64,000 bases of DNA, from positions 876,553 through 940,552 of the forward strand of contig CM030937.1 in the NCBI GenBank assembly GCA_018136815.1. The letters are read 5' to 3'. The DNA is from Isochrysis galbana. Its lineage: Eukaryota; Haptophyta; Isochrysidales; Isochrysidaceae. Positions 9,612-20,194 of this stretch are shown here, in pieces; position 1 is the first letter of the stretch; the number at the start of each line of letters is the position of its first letter. The position numbers and the translations under genes are program-made. Under the pieces are notes generated by a model. It was not told where the DNA came from and searched no databases. It was given only the letters and a program-made list of their open reading frames with translations.

Positions 9612-10652
9612 ATGGCCTCGCTGCTGCCTTGGGCGGCTCTGACGGCGACGCAGCCGTTGGTATGGCTGGTGGTAGGTGTGGCAGTCGCGCTGTCGCTGCC
9701 GCTGCTCCTCGGCCTGCGAGCGCTCGCCCCGCCACGTGAGTCGCTCGCGCGTAAGCATGTGCTGCTCACCGGCGGCTCCGAAGGTGTCGGCCTCGAGATT
9801 GCAAAGATCGCAGCTGCCGCCGGTGCTCGCGTCTCTCTGGTGGCGCGCACGCGGAGCAAACTCGACTCGGCGCGAGCGGAGATACTCGCTCATGCGCCCG
9901 ATGCCGCCGTTGGCGTCTTCCCCGCAGATGTGGGCGATGGAGCCACGCTGCGCACTGCGCTTGCGACTGCCGAGACTGAGCTCGGACCGGTCGACATCTG
10001 CATCGCCGCAGCGGGCTCGGCGATTGTCAAGTACTTTGAGGACCTGGACGACAAGGACTATGATTTCATGATGCGTGTCAATTATCATGGCGTCGTCAAC
10101 ACCGCACGGGCGGTCTTGCCCCGGATGGCAGAGCGCGCTGCTGCGGACACGTCCATCAAGCCCCACTTTGCTGCTATCTCCTCAATGGCCGCCGGCATCC
10201 CATTCATCGGCTACGCAGCGTACGCACCCTCCAAGGCCGCTTGTAAGGCTTACATGGACGTGCTGCGCAACGAGTATGCGGATACGCGGGTCGCGCTCCA
10301 CATCTCCTTCCCTCCCGACATGGACACCCCCGGCTTCGTCAAGGAGAACGAGACGAAGCCCTATGAGACCAAGCATGTGTGGCCGGAGGCCTTCAACGAA
10401 CTCTACAAGCCCGCTGATGTGGCGCGCTATCTACTTGACGACATGCTTGCCGGCCACTACTTCTTGCGCTCGCCCGACTTCTTCGGCAACTTGCTCATGA
10501 CGCGATCCTGGGGACACTTCCCTCGTGCACACCCGCTATTCGATGCGATGATCGCGCCCCTCTTCGTCGGCTTGCAATGCATGATGGTCTGGATGGCTGA
10601 CCGTGCCGTGAAGAAGGGCAGGCACCATTCAGCACTTTCGCGCCAGCAGTGA
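9612..10652 (+). CDS. KDSR: Short-chain dehydrogenase, 3-ketodihydrosphingosine reductase type
   Basis: The 346-aa single-exon protein is a classical SDR with an N-terminal membrane span (about residues 15-37), as in KDSR/TSC10. The NADP-binding motif TGGSEGVG starts at residue 53. The catalytic elements are Ser190/Ser191 and Y204-x3-K208 (YAPSK). The stretch after it (SFPPDMDTPGFVKEN) is characteristic of the KDSR branch, which reduces 3-ketodihydrosphingosine to dihydrosphingosine on the cytosolic face of the ER. A C-terminal hydrophobic segment (about 312-328) may be a second anchor. The start follows a poly-C/poly-A tract and is the first ATG in frame. A general membrane SDR cannot be excluded, but the motif set is good for KDSR. 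Confidence 0.85.
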   Translation: MASLLPWAALTATQPLVWLVVGVAVALSLPLLLGLRALAPPRESLARKHVLLTGGSEGVGLEIAKIAAAAGARVSLVARTRSKLDSARAEILAHAPDAAVGVFPADVGDGATLRTALATAETELGPVDICIAAAGSAIVKYFEDLDDKDYDFMMRVNYHGVVNTARAVLPRMAERAAADTSIKPHFAAISSMAAGIPFIGYAAYAPSKAACKAYMDVLRNEYADTRVALHISFPPDMDTPGFVKENETKPYETKHVWPEAFNELYKPADVARYLLDDMLAGHYFLRSPDFFGNLLMTRSWGHFPRAHPLFDAMIAPLFVGLQCMMVWMADRAVKKGRHHSALSRQQ

Positions 10653-10827
10653 ACGCACGAACGCGCTGCAGAGCACGCGGCGACCAACCTTTTAGACACT
10701 CTACTTGCACTCGCGCCCTGCATTCCGTATCCACATGCTGCAGGGGCCAAGGCACAGGTGGCTGGCCATCCATTAGTACCTCGCCTCTGCCCGGAGAAGG
10801 CAAACCATGGTTTTCAGCATGAGTCAA

Positions 10828-11335
10828 ACAAAAAAATCTAAATATTCTCACCACGCGCGCGGCGCCCTTGCTTATTGGGCTTGGGTCTTGGGTGCCCCGT
10901 TCGCCGTTGGCCTGCTAGCCTCTGCATCTATCTCTATCCCCCCGCGCGGGGAGTTGCGCCTACATTATATGGCCTGGGACCAGCGCGCTTGGGTGTCTGG
11001 AAGGTGTCTAGAAGGGCGCTCCTACGCCCCCCCGCGGGCTGTGCCGGGTGTGGCTGTGGAGAGTGTTGTGGGGCTTGTGCTTGTGCTGCAGCATGGCTGT
11101 CAGCATGGCGGCTTCCCGCACGCTGTTCGTGGTGATGCTGGGGTGTGGCGAGCTGGCTCTTGTGCCCACCTGGCTAGGGGGGTCATCCTGGAGCGGTCGC
11201 GTCGGCGACATCGGCGTCTCCATCAGTACTTCGTCCAGCGCGGCGAGGGCCGCGGCAGCGGGCGGAAGGGAGGCGGCAGCGGGGAAGGGAGGCGGCGCAC
11301 GCTCCATGACCCTATCAGTTTATTGATAGTTGATA
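10828..11335 (-). mobile_element. Hairpin-led retroposon with MERAP-type ORF, minus strand
   Basis: On the minus strand it begins with the hairpin CTATCAATAAACTGATAG (11312-11329), then GGGTC and an ATG at 11307 opening MERAPPPFPAAAS (99 codons). It ends at an ATTTAGATTTTTTT tail at 10828-10845. The MERA start and hairpin recur at 19.6, 29.2, 33.4, 42.7 and 58.4 kb. I found no clear target-site duplication. Confidence 0.65.
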
Positions 11336-11391
11336 TAGTTTTATACCAAAATGGGAGGGGGCGGGGGTGAAAAAAACTGGACCCCAGATTC

Positions 11392-11676
11392 CACCTTCTT
11401 GGGTTGGGCTCGTCGAGGCAATGAGCAATGAGGCAACCAGGCTCGCTAGCGCTTCGGAGACATAGGAATGTTGGTAGCCTGGACGGCGGGAGAGGAGGGG
11501 AGCGGCGCGCGCTCCATGATCCTATCGTTTTAAGCACCTTCTTGGGTTGGGCTCGTCGAGGCAATGAGCAATGAGGCAACCAGGCTCGCTAGCGCTTCGG
11601 AGACATAGGAATGTTGGTAGCCTGGACGGCGGGGGAGGAGGGGAGCGGCGCGCGCTCCATGATCCTATCGTTTTAA
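11392..11676. repeat. Tandem duplication, two 143-bp units
   Basis: The units 11392-11534 and 11535-11676 are nearly identical. Each contains CACCTTCTTGGGTTGGGC at the left and the 5' start of a MERAP retroposon in minus orientation (GCTCCATGATCCTATCG) at the right. The near-identity points to recent local duplication, perhaps of a truncated retroposon head. Confidence 0.85.
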
Positions 11677-11681
11677 CGATG

Positions 11682-11912
11682 GTTCAGTTCATGGCTCAAC
11701 CATAATCCAATCCTATTCATTCCTGTTCATACACAACCTTGGCCTCACAATCACAATTCCAAGCGGGTGGAATGGGAATTGGCATGGCAAATGGCGCCAT
11801 GACGTGAAGTGATAAGTAACTGAAGCGAGCGAGATGCGCTCATGAGAAAGGTGAAGAAGCACTTGGCACCCACTCCGTCATCCTAAAGCAGACGGCAAGA
11901 TGCAATTTATAC
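11682..11912. other. Intergenic, 3' flank of the lumen-protein gene
   Basis: I see no coding, only short direct repeats. It begins right after the tandem duplication. Confidence 0.35.
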
Positions 11913-12551
11913 TCATTTTGCCGTCAGGATTTTCCCTGTCAAGCCGCGTCCCTGAAGTTGAACCACAGCAGGCTCCCACCCCAACGCAGAGCCCTGTTTA
12001 GGCAATGCGGAGCGTCCAATCAGGTCCCCTGGATCGCGTGTGGACGCAACGCCATCTGTATCTAATCGTGCCGAAATGATCAAATCTTGACCGGCCAGGG
12101 TGGCGTCGAAGTTGCCTACATACTCTGGCGTCAGATGATCAGGTGCCTTGAGCTCGAAAGAGAACGGAAAGTCGAGCGGCCATGCGAAGCGTGCTGCAGC
12201 GATTGGGGGGAGCTTTGACATTGTATTTGCTGAGGCAAGCCGTGCAGTGATGTAGAGAGCACTATTTGGCGGCGGCTCAACACTGCCACTGGGCAGCTTC
12301 ACAGTACCTCGAGCCAGCAAGACAGCATCTCGCGGTGCATCTGCATGCACGCGTGCCACGCCACCGACAAGGCCTGCGGGTGCAATGGCGAGCAGAGATC
12401 TGCGCGAAAGAGCCCCCGCCAATGGGCGTGCCGCGGTTGAGGTGAGTACGAGGGCCAGAGACGCAAGGAAGTGTGGTCCACTCCAGGGCATCGGCTGACG
12501 CGACATTGTTGCCGAACGACGGAAAAGTCCTGCGAGTAGATAGATCCTCAT
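11913..12551 (-). CDS. Putative thylakoid-lumen protein with twin-arginine signal
   Basis: The 212-aa protein has layered targeting. A signal-peptide-like segment from Met16 or Met21 (FLASLALVLTSTAARP) is followed by R50-R51 and a hydrophobic stretch (SRRSLLAIAPAGLVGGVARV) ending in the processing-site-like VHADA. That is the expected form of a nucleus-encoded lumen protein in a complex plastid: ER signal, transit segment, then Tat-pathway signal. The mature 140 residues are beta-rich and vaguely resemble the C-terminal domain of bacterial CcmI/CycH cytochrome c assembly factors (FARA-like ITARLASAN, then SFELKAPDHLTP, ISARLDTDG). The resemblance is weak and by eye. The gene itself is well supported; its function is open. 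Confidence 0.65.
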   Translation of the reverse strand: MRIYLLAGLFRRSATMSRQPMPWSGPHFLASLALVLTSTAARPLAGALSRRSLLAIAPAGLVGGVARVHADAPRDAVLLARGTVKLPSGSVEPPPNSALYITARLASANTMSKLPPIAAARFAWPLDFPFSFELKAPDHLTPEYVGNFDATLAGQDLIISARLDTDGVASTRDPGDLIGRSALPKQGSALGWEPAVVQLQGRGLTGKILTAK

Positions 12552-12927
12552 GTGAGGCTACTACAATACTAGAGTAGAGTAGAGCAGAGTTCTGCTGATA
12601 TTCGCCGATGACAAAGTATGATGGTACTCCTAGAGCATCTTGTTGGCTAGCATGCCTACTCTAGCCACATATGTACGCCGGACGAGCCCCCCGTCCAAGA
12701 AGCGGCGGTGCTCCTTGACGCCGAACCGCGGGGAGTCGCGAGCGCGAGCGCGCGGGGGGGGCCTACACATCGCCATAGCCCCCCCGGGAAATTGGATTTC
12801 TCATCGACTCATCCGCGTTGGCTTCAGCTTCAGCAGACTAGTTTCTAGTTTCACTAAAACGTTAGTTCGAACCCTTCATTTGCGTAGTTTTGCGCTCTCT
12901 TTCCGTACTTCTTCGCGCATGATGATG
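12552..12927. other. 5' flank of the lumen-protein gene
   Basis: It contains ACTAGAGTAGAGTAGAG just upstream of the minus-strand start, then GC-rich sequence with no coding support. Element X begins near 12928. Confidence 0.35.
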
Positions 12928-13595
12928 TCGTATTCCATACGATGACAGACTTTTACTTATAACCTGTGGGTTATTTTAAGCCTTAAGGTCCTGGCTTAAG
13001 GTCTCGTCGATTGGTATTCCGCCTCTTCTCTTACTTTCTCTCGATGTCATCAAATGTTCCATGACCATCTTCTGTCTTCTCTCGTCTATCGGTTGTAGCT
13101 CCCCAGCGAGGTCTGCCCTCGTTGTGCCGACCCCTCTGTCACATGTCTGCGCGTTGCTAAGTTGCCCTGGTGCCGACGCCTGGCCGTCCGTCCAGGTGTG
13201 GTTAGTTTTCCCCCCGTTTGGTTTAGTTTGTGTGGCTCTGTTGTCATAGACTTTTTGAGTCCATTCGCTGTAGTCTTCCGTGTCTACCTCGGACCTAAGA
13301 AGCTCTCATTCTCACGCTCCCTCTCTCCCACTAGCTCGCTAGCTAGCCTCGTCTCTACTCTCCGACGCCACGCGTCGCGATCCTCCGACCTTCAGTCTAC
13401 CTCATCGCTCGTGGCGCCCGATGGCAGACACTCTCAGACCCGACTCTTACTATGATCTGTCAGACATCTTCCCGCAAGCAACAATCAACGACCCTTTCAC
13501 GACCGCGTCAGCTGCCGGCTCGATCGAACGTCCCTCTGCCTATGAGCCTGTAGTCATCGCGTGTTCGACAGATGAGCGATGAGCGCGAGATCGCG
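12928..13595 (+). mobile_element. Retroelement X, 5' portion (copy 1)
   Basis: The segment begins at a palindrome TCGTATTCCATACGA and runs through about 490 bp of leader into a conserved ORF start. The same leader and ORF start occur in inverted orientation between 51295 and 50095. That copy is interrupted by a 584-bp hAT-like insertion, and this copy shows the uninterrupted site (near 13015-13025). Downstream of about 13545 the copies diverge. Confidence 0.8.
13421..13582 (+). pseudogene. Element X ORF start, 53 codons
   Basis: The peptide begins MADTLRPDSYYDLSDIFPQA. The inverted copy at 50214 begins MTDTVRPYSYYDFSDIFPQA. Changes between the copies are largely conservative, and both continue to AGSIERPSA. 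That is the pattern of a protein under selection in the parent element. Here the frame stops after 53 residues. I cannot assign a protein family. Confidence 0.6.
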
Positions 13596-14057
13596 ACCTC
13601 ATTCTTCGCCGCGCGGGAGGGATTTGTTCATCGTGTAGTTAGTGATTCCGGAGTGTGGAGTGTGTTTACGTTGGTTTTCTGAGCCCGCCAAGGTCCAACC
13701 AAGGTCCAAGGTCGTTGGTTTTTGGGTTTCTCGTGAGTGGTTTTGTAGCAACTTCTTTGAGTCCCTCCGTATTCGCCCCCTCGAGTTCCCCCGAGTTTCC
13801 CGGTCTATACCCCGAGTCGCCAACGAGTCAATACGAGTCAAGCACGCGCCTGAGCCACCCCCAGTCGCCTGCCACAACCCCCCACAAGCCTCCCTTCGTG
13901 GGGCGGGCGGTCAAATAGTGCTTTATTTATATTTATAAAGGGGGCAGATCCCAGGCAGAGACAACTCGAGTTAGAGCAGCGGTTGCAACCACCTTGCTCT
14001 ACGGCTGCTTAACTTCGGCCCAAACTTTAGCACGATGGCAAAAGCCCTAACTAACGA
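13596..14057. other. Intergenic before the assembly gap
   Basis: No gene is supported. A run of T-rich then CCCGAGTTTCCC-like sequence is followed by an AT-rich patch (TTTATTTATATTTATAAA). Confidence 0.35.
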
Positions 14058-14157
14058 NNNNNNNNNNNNNNNNNNNNNNNNNNNNNNNNNNNNNNNNNNN
14101 NNNNNNNNNNNNNNNNNNNNNNNNNNNNNNNNNNNNNNNNNNNNNNNNNNNNNNNNN
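14058..14157. other. Assembly gap (100 N)
   Basis: Exactly 100 N, the usual placeholder for a gap of unknown length. Flanking ORFs that run through it are artefacts. Confidence 0.99.
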
Positions 14158-15890
14158 AATCGACTTTTTGAAATTGCACCCAAAATTCCATGCGACGGTA
14201 CGGAGGGACCCCTCATGATAACATCAAAGCACATACAAAGTTTCGCGAGCTAATTCTTTCATGGTCACGAGTATGAACGTCTGCAATGCGCCGATTTTTC
14301 AGCACTGGACAATGAGTTTTTTTTAGTGGTATTTCTTCGTCGGAGCACCCTCACTTATGCCATGATCTTGCAAGTGTTTGGGCTCCTCAAACTTTAGGTC
14401 TGACGATAGTCTTGCCCCAAGTCCAAGGAGTTTTAGGATAGTATTCTGCATTCTTGTCGCAATGACACGACTTTTCACGACGAGTGACGAGTGAGAAAAA
14501 TCTTAATAAACTAGCCGCTATACCGCTACTTGCTACTTGCACGGCGCGAGGCAGAGTGCACAGTGCTGATTATACTCCTATCTACCCGCCCTACCCGCCC
14601 GCATCCCCCCTTCCCTTGCGGCTTGCGGCCGTGCGGCAACTTCCAATACCCATTAAGGCCCTCTTCAGCATACGCATACGGCTCGGGGGGGCTTGAGGCT
14701 TAGGGGAAATGGCTATGCTGCGCCGAGCGCCGAATCCCTAGCGAGCTGTCGCTCATCTTCCTCTTGTGTCGACAGGCTGTCCCGTGTTCGGTCCCTTGGT
14801 GCCTAGGCTTACAGAGGTTCTTGTGCGAGGGCTCGTCTCTAGACCATCTCACTCACGTACGGCTGTGAGCTAGGGGAGAGAGATAGTCAGGGACAATCTC
14901 AAGTTGCAAATCGTATCGCATGCTCGAGGACTTAGAATTAGAAATAAAGGCCGATTTATTCAGTTTACTGGCCTCACAACAAAGTTGTACTTGGATACAA
15001 GAAATTGTGGCACCCACGCACAACATGCAACAGGCTGGTCGCGACCGGCCCGTTCAGGGCCTTCCTGTAACCCTCAAAGCCTCCTGGCCCGGCCCCACGC
15101 GTTCGCGCCCACCGTTGATCCGAAATTTTGAGAGCTAGTGTGTGGCGTGTTCACCTCTCACCTCCGCCTTCACCGCAAAGGCGTGCGCCGTGGCCGCTAG
15201 GTACATGGATTTGGCTCCTGGGGCGGAACCATTTCATGTGATGAGATTTAGATCGCCCTAAGCAAGCTGAGGGGCAAGAGAGCGCCAGCGGCAAGCGCAG
15301 TCGCGTGCGAAAGTTGGGCACTCTGGCCCGTTCGGCCCATAGCCTTGGTCTTGTTGTCGATGTTGCGCAGGGCCAACTTCGACGCGATGTGTGCGGCCGG
15401 CGGCGGCGATTGACGTAGCTGCTAGGGCGGCATCTTTGCAAGTAATGCCTGTTGTGTCATTCTATCTTAGTGGATGGCCGAGAAGGCGCCGGCAGCGCGC
15501 CCGGTCACGGTCGAAAGTCGGGCACTCGGCCCGTTCGGCCCGGTGACGTTGGCGTGGTCGTCGGCGCCACACACGGCCGACTATGCCCTGAGTCCGCCAC
15601 GGTCGCCGCCGCCATACCTTACACGAATATTCATGCCTACAGCCTTCAGCTGGGCAGGAATACAACAGACGCAGGCCTCTCATCCCCCAGACTCCTACTC
15701 CTTGCTAGCAATACGCAATACCATTGCGGTGATAGTCTTGCAATATGGCACATTGACCGCACAGGACATTAGCCGTACATTGATATGCGAGGAGACGCAA
15801 TTAGCCGTACATCAATATCGCATCTATGCCGAAGAAGAAAATTGGCCAAGTACATTAGCCGTTCATTGACATACACCTAAGGCTACATGG
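14158..15890. other. Intergenic with degenerate repeats, no supported gene
   Basis: A T-tail signature (minus strand, TTAAGATTTTT) lies near 14497. At 15320-15400 and 15500-15570 two imperfect direct copies share GGGCACTC, GGCCCGTTCGGCCC and a GC-rich continuation. At 15768-15870 the motif ATTAGCCGTACATTGATAT occurs three times with small changes. No protein or RNA gene stands out. Confidence 0.4.
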
Positions 15891-18400
15891 CTACCTTCGG
15901 GATCTCGATAGCCTCCCATGCGGCGACGGGCCCGTTTGCGATGACGGAGTCAAGGACCATACTGCACTTCCAGATTTAGCTGTTACCGTTGCCGGAGTGA
16001 CAACAAACCTGTGTTGCCGTTGCCTCCCGGCTTGCTGAGCAACCTTGTTCCACCCTCCACCTCTCACTGCTGAGGAGTGCTTCGTCAATGCCTGTTGCCA
16101 CAATGGAGCATTACTACCAGTGAGCAAGCCCTCGGGAGCAAGAGGCTGCGGGGCAGTGGAAGGACGCTGTGGTAATCCGGGGCTCGAGGAGCTGGCCGAA
16201 TTCTGACATGGACATGCGGAGTGAGGACGCGCTGTGCGTCTATTTGCAGCCGTCGCGACCCCCCGGTTCGAGACGTGCGATGGACCGTTTGAAAACCACG
16301 CCATCGGAGAATCCAACTGCCCAAAATTATAGCCGGGCGAGCTCGTGGATGGTCTTCTTGCATGCGGAGTCCGGGATGATCGGCCTGCATCGAGGAGAGT
16401 GGCAGAGGCAGGGCGGCCTCGAAAGCCGCCTTGCGAGCGAGAAGCGGTTGCATTGCAAGCCATGCGGTTGGGGCTCAGAGGTCGATGAAGCATCGCCGCG
16501 GATGCTGGGCGGCTTAGTGATCGTGGCCAATTGGACTGTGCGCCGCGGTTCGCAATGCCCACTTGCACCGGCAATGATGAAACCGTGGCAGGTCGATTCC
16601 TGGGTGGTGAAGTCGATGTGCCGCGACGGTTTGCAAGGCTTGGCTGTGAGCTCGGACGAGCAAGCGTGTGCACTTGGCCAGGTGCAGACTTCCAGATCTC
16701 CGACTCTTCAGGCATGCGCGGGCCGTGTTGGCTGGTGGGCATAGAGGGCTGAGGAGGAGTAGATGCGCTCATCAATGATCTCCGCATGAGGGGGGTATCA
16801 ACCGGCTGAACAAATTCAATCTCCGCCTGCGATCCCGCAACCGATCCCATGTTGGGCTCGCTTAGAGAGGCGTCGTTCCCGACATCCTCCTCGTGTACAT
16901 GAAAGCCGCTTGTGCGATCAAATACCTCGATCGACATTTCCTCAAGCAATGCGCCATTCGGATCAGATTGGTCGCTTCGCTGACCGAGCGATTGATAAGA
17001 AGCGGACAAGCCCATCTCAGCCCGCATACTTTGCAGGCGTCTGCGCTGAGCCTCTGCAGATGATGGGCGCATCAATTCAGACCATCTCAAGTCTAGCCTA
17101 GAGGCCTCCTGGTTGAGTCTAGCTGCGGCGTTGGCTCTGTGTGATGTCACTGCTCGTGGTGGCTGAACTGCCGCCTCCACCCTGGCCAACTCACTGGCCT
17201 CAGAATATTGGATGTCATCCAAGGCGCCAAGCTCCAATGCACCATTGTCGGGTGGCCCGAGATCGAAATCGGTCCCCACACAGTCCAAGGCGATGATGCC
17301 GTCGTCCCCCAGCCGCGCAACAGGGTGGAAGGTCATGGCCTGGTCTCGCCACATAGCAGCGCGAGATTTCTCGGCAGAAACTTTGCGAGCCGTGGCCTCC
17401 TTCACCTTTTGTAGCTCAGAGCGTAGAGCCACGACCTCTGCAACGAGCTCCGCATTCTCCACTCGGCGCTCCTCACGCTCCCTTTCCGCGGCCTTAGCCG
17501 CCGCCTCTGCTGCCAAGAGCTGCTTGTCGGCTCGCACCATCCGCTCTGCCATTCTCTCCTCTGCTTGCCGAGCAAGCTCAAGCTCTGCCTTTGTGCGGCC
17601 GAGCTCCGGCTCGAAGCGGGTGGCCACCTCAAGAGTCACCGAGAAGCGGGCAGCTAGATCTTCCTTCTCCTGCTCGAGCCGCTCTGCTCTCTCGAGCAGG
17701 TTGCGCGTCGATTCGTCCAGCGCAGCCCGTGCGTTCTCGTACGCAGCGATGTGTGCCTCCTTCACCTGCTTGCGGTACACGGCCTCGAGGCCATTGTGCA
17801 AGCGCACTAGCCTGGACTCCATGCGTCTCACCCTGTCCGTCGCATCGAACGAAGTCTCGGCCTCACGCCGCTCCGCTTCCCAACGATCAGCACTCGCCTC
17901 GGTCGCGAGCCGTCTCAGCTCGCTGGCCTCTCGCGCCTCCTCTCGCGCCGCCTCGTACTGGATTTCGAGGAGCCTAGCCTTGTGCTCGCACGCGTGCGTA
18001 TCGGTCTGCGCGACCTCGAGAACAAACCTTTGCTCATCATCAGCGATCCGCTGGCGAGCCTCGGCCTCGCCTCGCAACACATTCAGCTCGTCCTTTAGCC
18101 ATGCAATCTGTAGTGCAGGCGACAGAGCCCGCGTGAGGCTTGTGCGAGGGACGAGATAGAGAGAGGAAGCGAGAGAGGGAGGGAGGGAGGGAGGAAGTGG
18201 GGGAAGCGCGCACGCGGCGGAGGGCATCTGCGGCGGCGGCGGTGGGCGTCCCGTGCTTGGCGACTGTTTGGACAGGGCAGTGTGAGTAGACGGGCAGCCA
18301 CCTGGTCATGCGCCTTGTCCATCTCGGCTCGGTGCTCCTGGCCGGCCCGACGTGTGCCGTCGGCCGAAATGAGGGAGCTACGGCGTGATCTACTGCTCAT
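15891..18400 (-). CDS. Coiled-coil protein with RPxSA repeats, two exons
   Basis: Exon 1 runs from the ATG at 18400 to 18302. A 194-bp GT-AG intron (18301-18108) ends in CTACAG, and exon 2 continues to 15891; both junctions are phase 0 (MDKAHDQ joined to IAWLKDE). The product is about 770 residues. The first about 270 are long heptad-type coiled coil, very rich in E, R, A and L. The rest is low-complexity and basic, with several RP[A/S/H][S/T]A motifs (RPASAAML, RPASATLL, RPHSACP, RPSTAPQP). I recall RPxSA motifs being common in flagellar and basal-body proteins of algae, so a structural role there is a guess. Upstream lies a GGGAGA microsatellite. No enzymatic domain is seen. Confidence 0.75.
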
Positions 18401-18481
18401 CGCGCGCCCAGTTGCAGAGAGGAAAGGGGGAGAGAGAGGGGCGGGGGAAGGGAGAGGGAAAGAGAGGGAGACAGGGAGAGA

Positions 18482-18700
18482 CGAGAGGGGGGGGGGGGGG
18501 GGGAGGGAGAGGGAGAGGGAGGGAGAGGGAGAGGGAGAGGGAGAGGGAGAGGGAGAGGGAGAGGGAGAGGGAGAGGGAGAGGGAGAGGGAGAGGGAGAGG
18601 GAGAGGGAGAGGGAGAGGGAGAGGGAGAGGGAGAGAGAGAGGGAGGGAGAGAGAGAGAGAGAGAGGGAGGAAGAGAGAAGGAGGGAGGGAGGGAGGGAGG
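18482..18700. repeat. GGGAGA microsatellite
   Basis: About 25 near-perfect copies of a purine hexamer (GAGGGA) are followed by GA- and GGGA-rich sequence. It lies just upstream of the coiled-coil gene on its 5' side and gives long spurious open frames on both strands. Confidence 0.95.
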
Positions 18701-19575
18701 GAGAGGAACACAGAGAAAGGGAGGGAGAGGAAGGGAAAGGACACAGTTGGAAGGGAGGAAGGGCAGCGGGACAGGGTACTCCTAGTGTACTCCTCAAGCG
18801 CCGCACCTAGACCAATCTCCAATAAATATGGCAGCTCTACTTTGTTTTCAGGATTCTATGAGACAGTTATGTGAAAGGAGAAGAGGGGGGGGGAGAGGGG
18901 AGAAGACGCCCAACGGTCCGAGATGGAGTAAAAAACAATAGGATCTGGCTAGCCGGGCGGAAAGTACTCTTAGATCGGAACGCCAGGGTTAGAGTTAGAG
19001 GGGGTTTGCGATGGTTTCACTCGGGTTTTTTTCACTCCGGGGGTTTCACTTGCTCGACTACCGAGTAAAGCTGGCTGAAACCCGAGAAAAACAACATTCT
19101 GCAAAAGGCCTGCTGGCCGCCGATCGAGAGAGGGTAGAGGCGGATCGAGATCGGGAAGAGCGCCCACGCCAAGGCGAGAGCTCAACGAAGGGAGAGCGGT
19201 GGCGCACTCTTGTCGAGCCCAAGTGAGACGCAGGGCAGCCTGCCAACCGGTGGGGGCGAGAGCGCAAGAGAGTGGGGCGACGGCGGCGCACGTCTCCAAA
19301 AGTGGAGGCATGCGAACGAGAGGACGAGACTGCGAACGATAACGGGCGGCGAGCGGCATAGCCTCGCCGTGCGAGGCTATTGGAGGCATAGCCTCGCCGT
19401 GTGACGTGTGACGCGAGAGCGGGGAGCGTGAGCTCCGCGTCGATGTCGCATTCATCCTAGATGATGCGATTTCCGAGGTTCTTATTTCCAGGTCCTTCGC
19501 CGTGCGGCCACACGGTGGAGCTCAGGCACTTCTAGGTTGGTAGGGTTCGTCCCTAGCGACCTAGAATTCGGGTTC
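18701..19575. other. Intergenic, degenerate repeats
   Basis: It contains the short direct repeat CATAGCCTCGCCGTG (19357 and 19387) and a GGTTAGAGTTAGAGGG patch near 18990. I see no convincing gene. Confidence 0.35.
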
Positions 19576-19579
19576 TCGT

Positions 19580-20178
19580 AAAACTATCCGTTATAGTTTC
19601 AGCGATGGAGCGCGCGCCGACCGCTCCCACCTCCCAGCCCCCCGCCGCCACGACGCCCCAACGGGGCCGCCCCAAGCCGCCGGAGCCCAAGCGCTCACAG
19701 GCCTCAGCACCACCCGACACCGACGTCGACATGCTCCCACCACCCTCGCCGCCACACCAGCACCACAAGCAGGGAACAGGCAGGGCCTTGTTCCCTGCAG
19801 ACCAACAGGGCCAGTGTCTGACCCAGCCGCCTGCCTCCCTCGACCCTCGACATGCCACCACAACAAGGACTCCCCGTGGTGGGTGGCAGCTCTGCTGCCA
19901 CCCCCCACGGCGGTAACTCCTACCATCAGTGCACCCCTCGGGGAGCGAGCCCTTATTGTCACTTTTTGGTACCAGAATCTCACACTGTGAGAGTCCGATG
20001 GACCGACGAGATGACACCACACTCACGTCAACACTCTCCACACTTACGTATCCTTATCACGGAACGCACAGGAACCTGCTGACAGGCCGAACAAGGAAGA
20101 GAATGCCGACAAGAGAGCGACGGGGCGACGGACGATCCGACGGGGGCGACAGTTACGCACAAGAATAAGGAAGGAATA
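19580..20178 (+). mobile_element. Hairpin-led MERAP retroposon, plus strand, interrupted downstream
   Basis: The 5' hairpin AAACTATCCGTTATAGTTT (19581-19599) precedes ATGGAGCGCGCGCC by 5 nt. The ORF 19605-19916 starts MERAPTAPTSQPPAATTP and closely matches the minus-strand ORF starting at 42724 (MERAPTAPDPQPSAVTTP, then RPKPPEPKRSQA). The unit runs into the target site of the 20195-21074 insertion, so it probably resumes after 21090. Confidence 0.7.
19605..19916 (+). CDS. MERAP-type retroelement ORF, N-terminal part
   Basis: This proline-rich, basic 103-residue frame shares its first about 70 residues with the ORF at 42724 (minus). The shared blocks are RPKPPEPKRSQA, D[T/S]DVDM, PPSPPH and GRALFPADQQ. 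After GRALFPADQQ the two diverge, consistent with different internal deletions. The role is unknown. It may be the disordered N-terminus of an ORF1-like RNA-binding protein. Confidence 0.55.
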   Translation: MERAPTAPTSQPPAATTPQRGRPKPPEPKRSQASAPPDTDVDMLPPPSPPHQHHKQGTGRALFPADQQGQCLTQPPASLDPRHATTTRTPRGGWQLCCHPPRR

Positions 20179-20194
20179 ATCTTTCGAAAACCCT

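Noticed and set aside
14035-14253. Frames through the N run at 14058-14157
   Set aside because: The Ns are an assembly gap; the frames are artefacts.
17212-18159. 315-codon Ser/Arg/Ala-rich plus-strand frame
   Set aside because: It is the antisense shadow of the coiled-coil exon, which has natural composition and correct splice sites.
18400-18820. Long open frames on both strands encoding Arg-Glu or Ser-Leu repeats
   Set aside because: They are translations of the GGGAGA microsatellite; only the downstream minus-strand exon has coding character.
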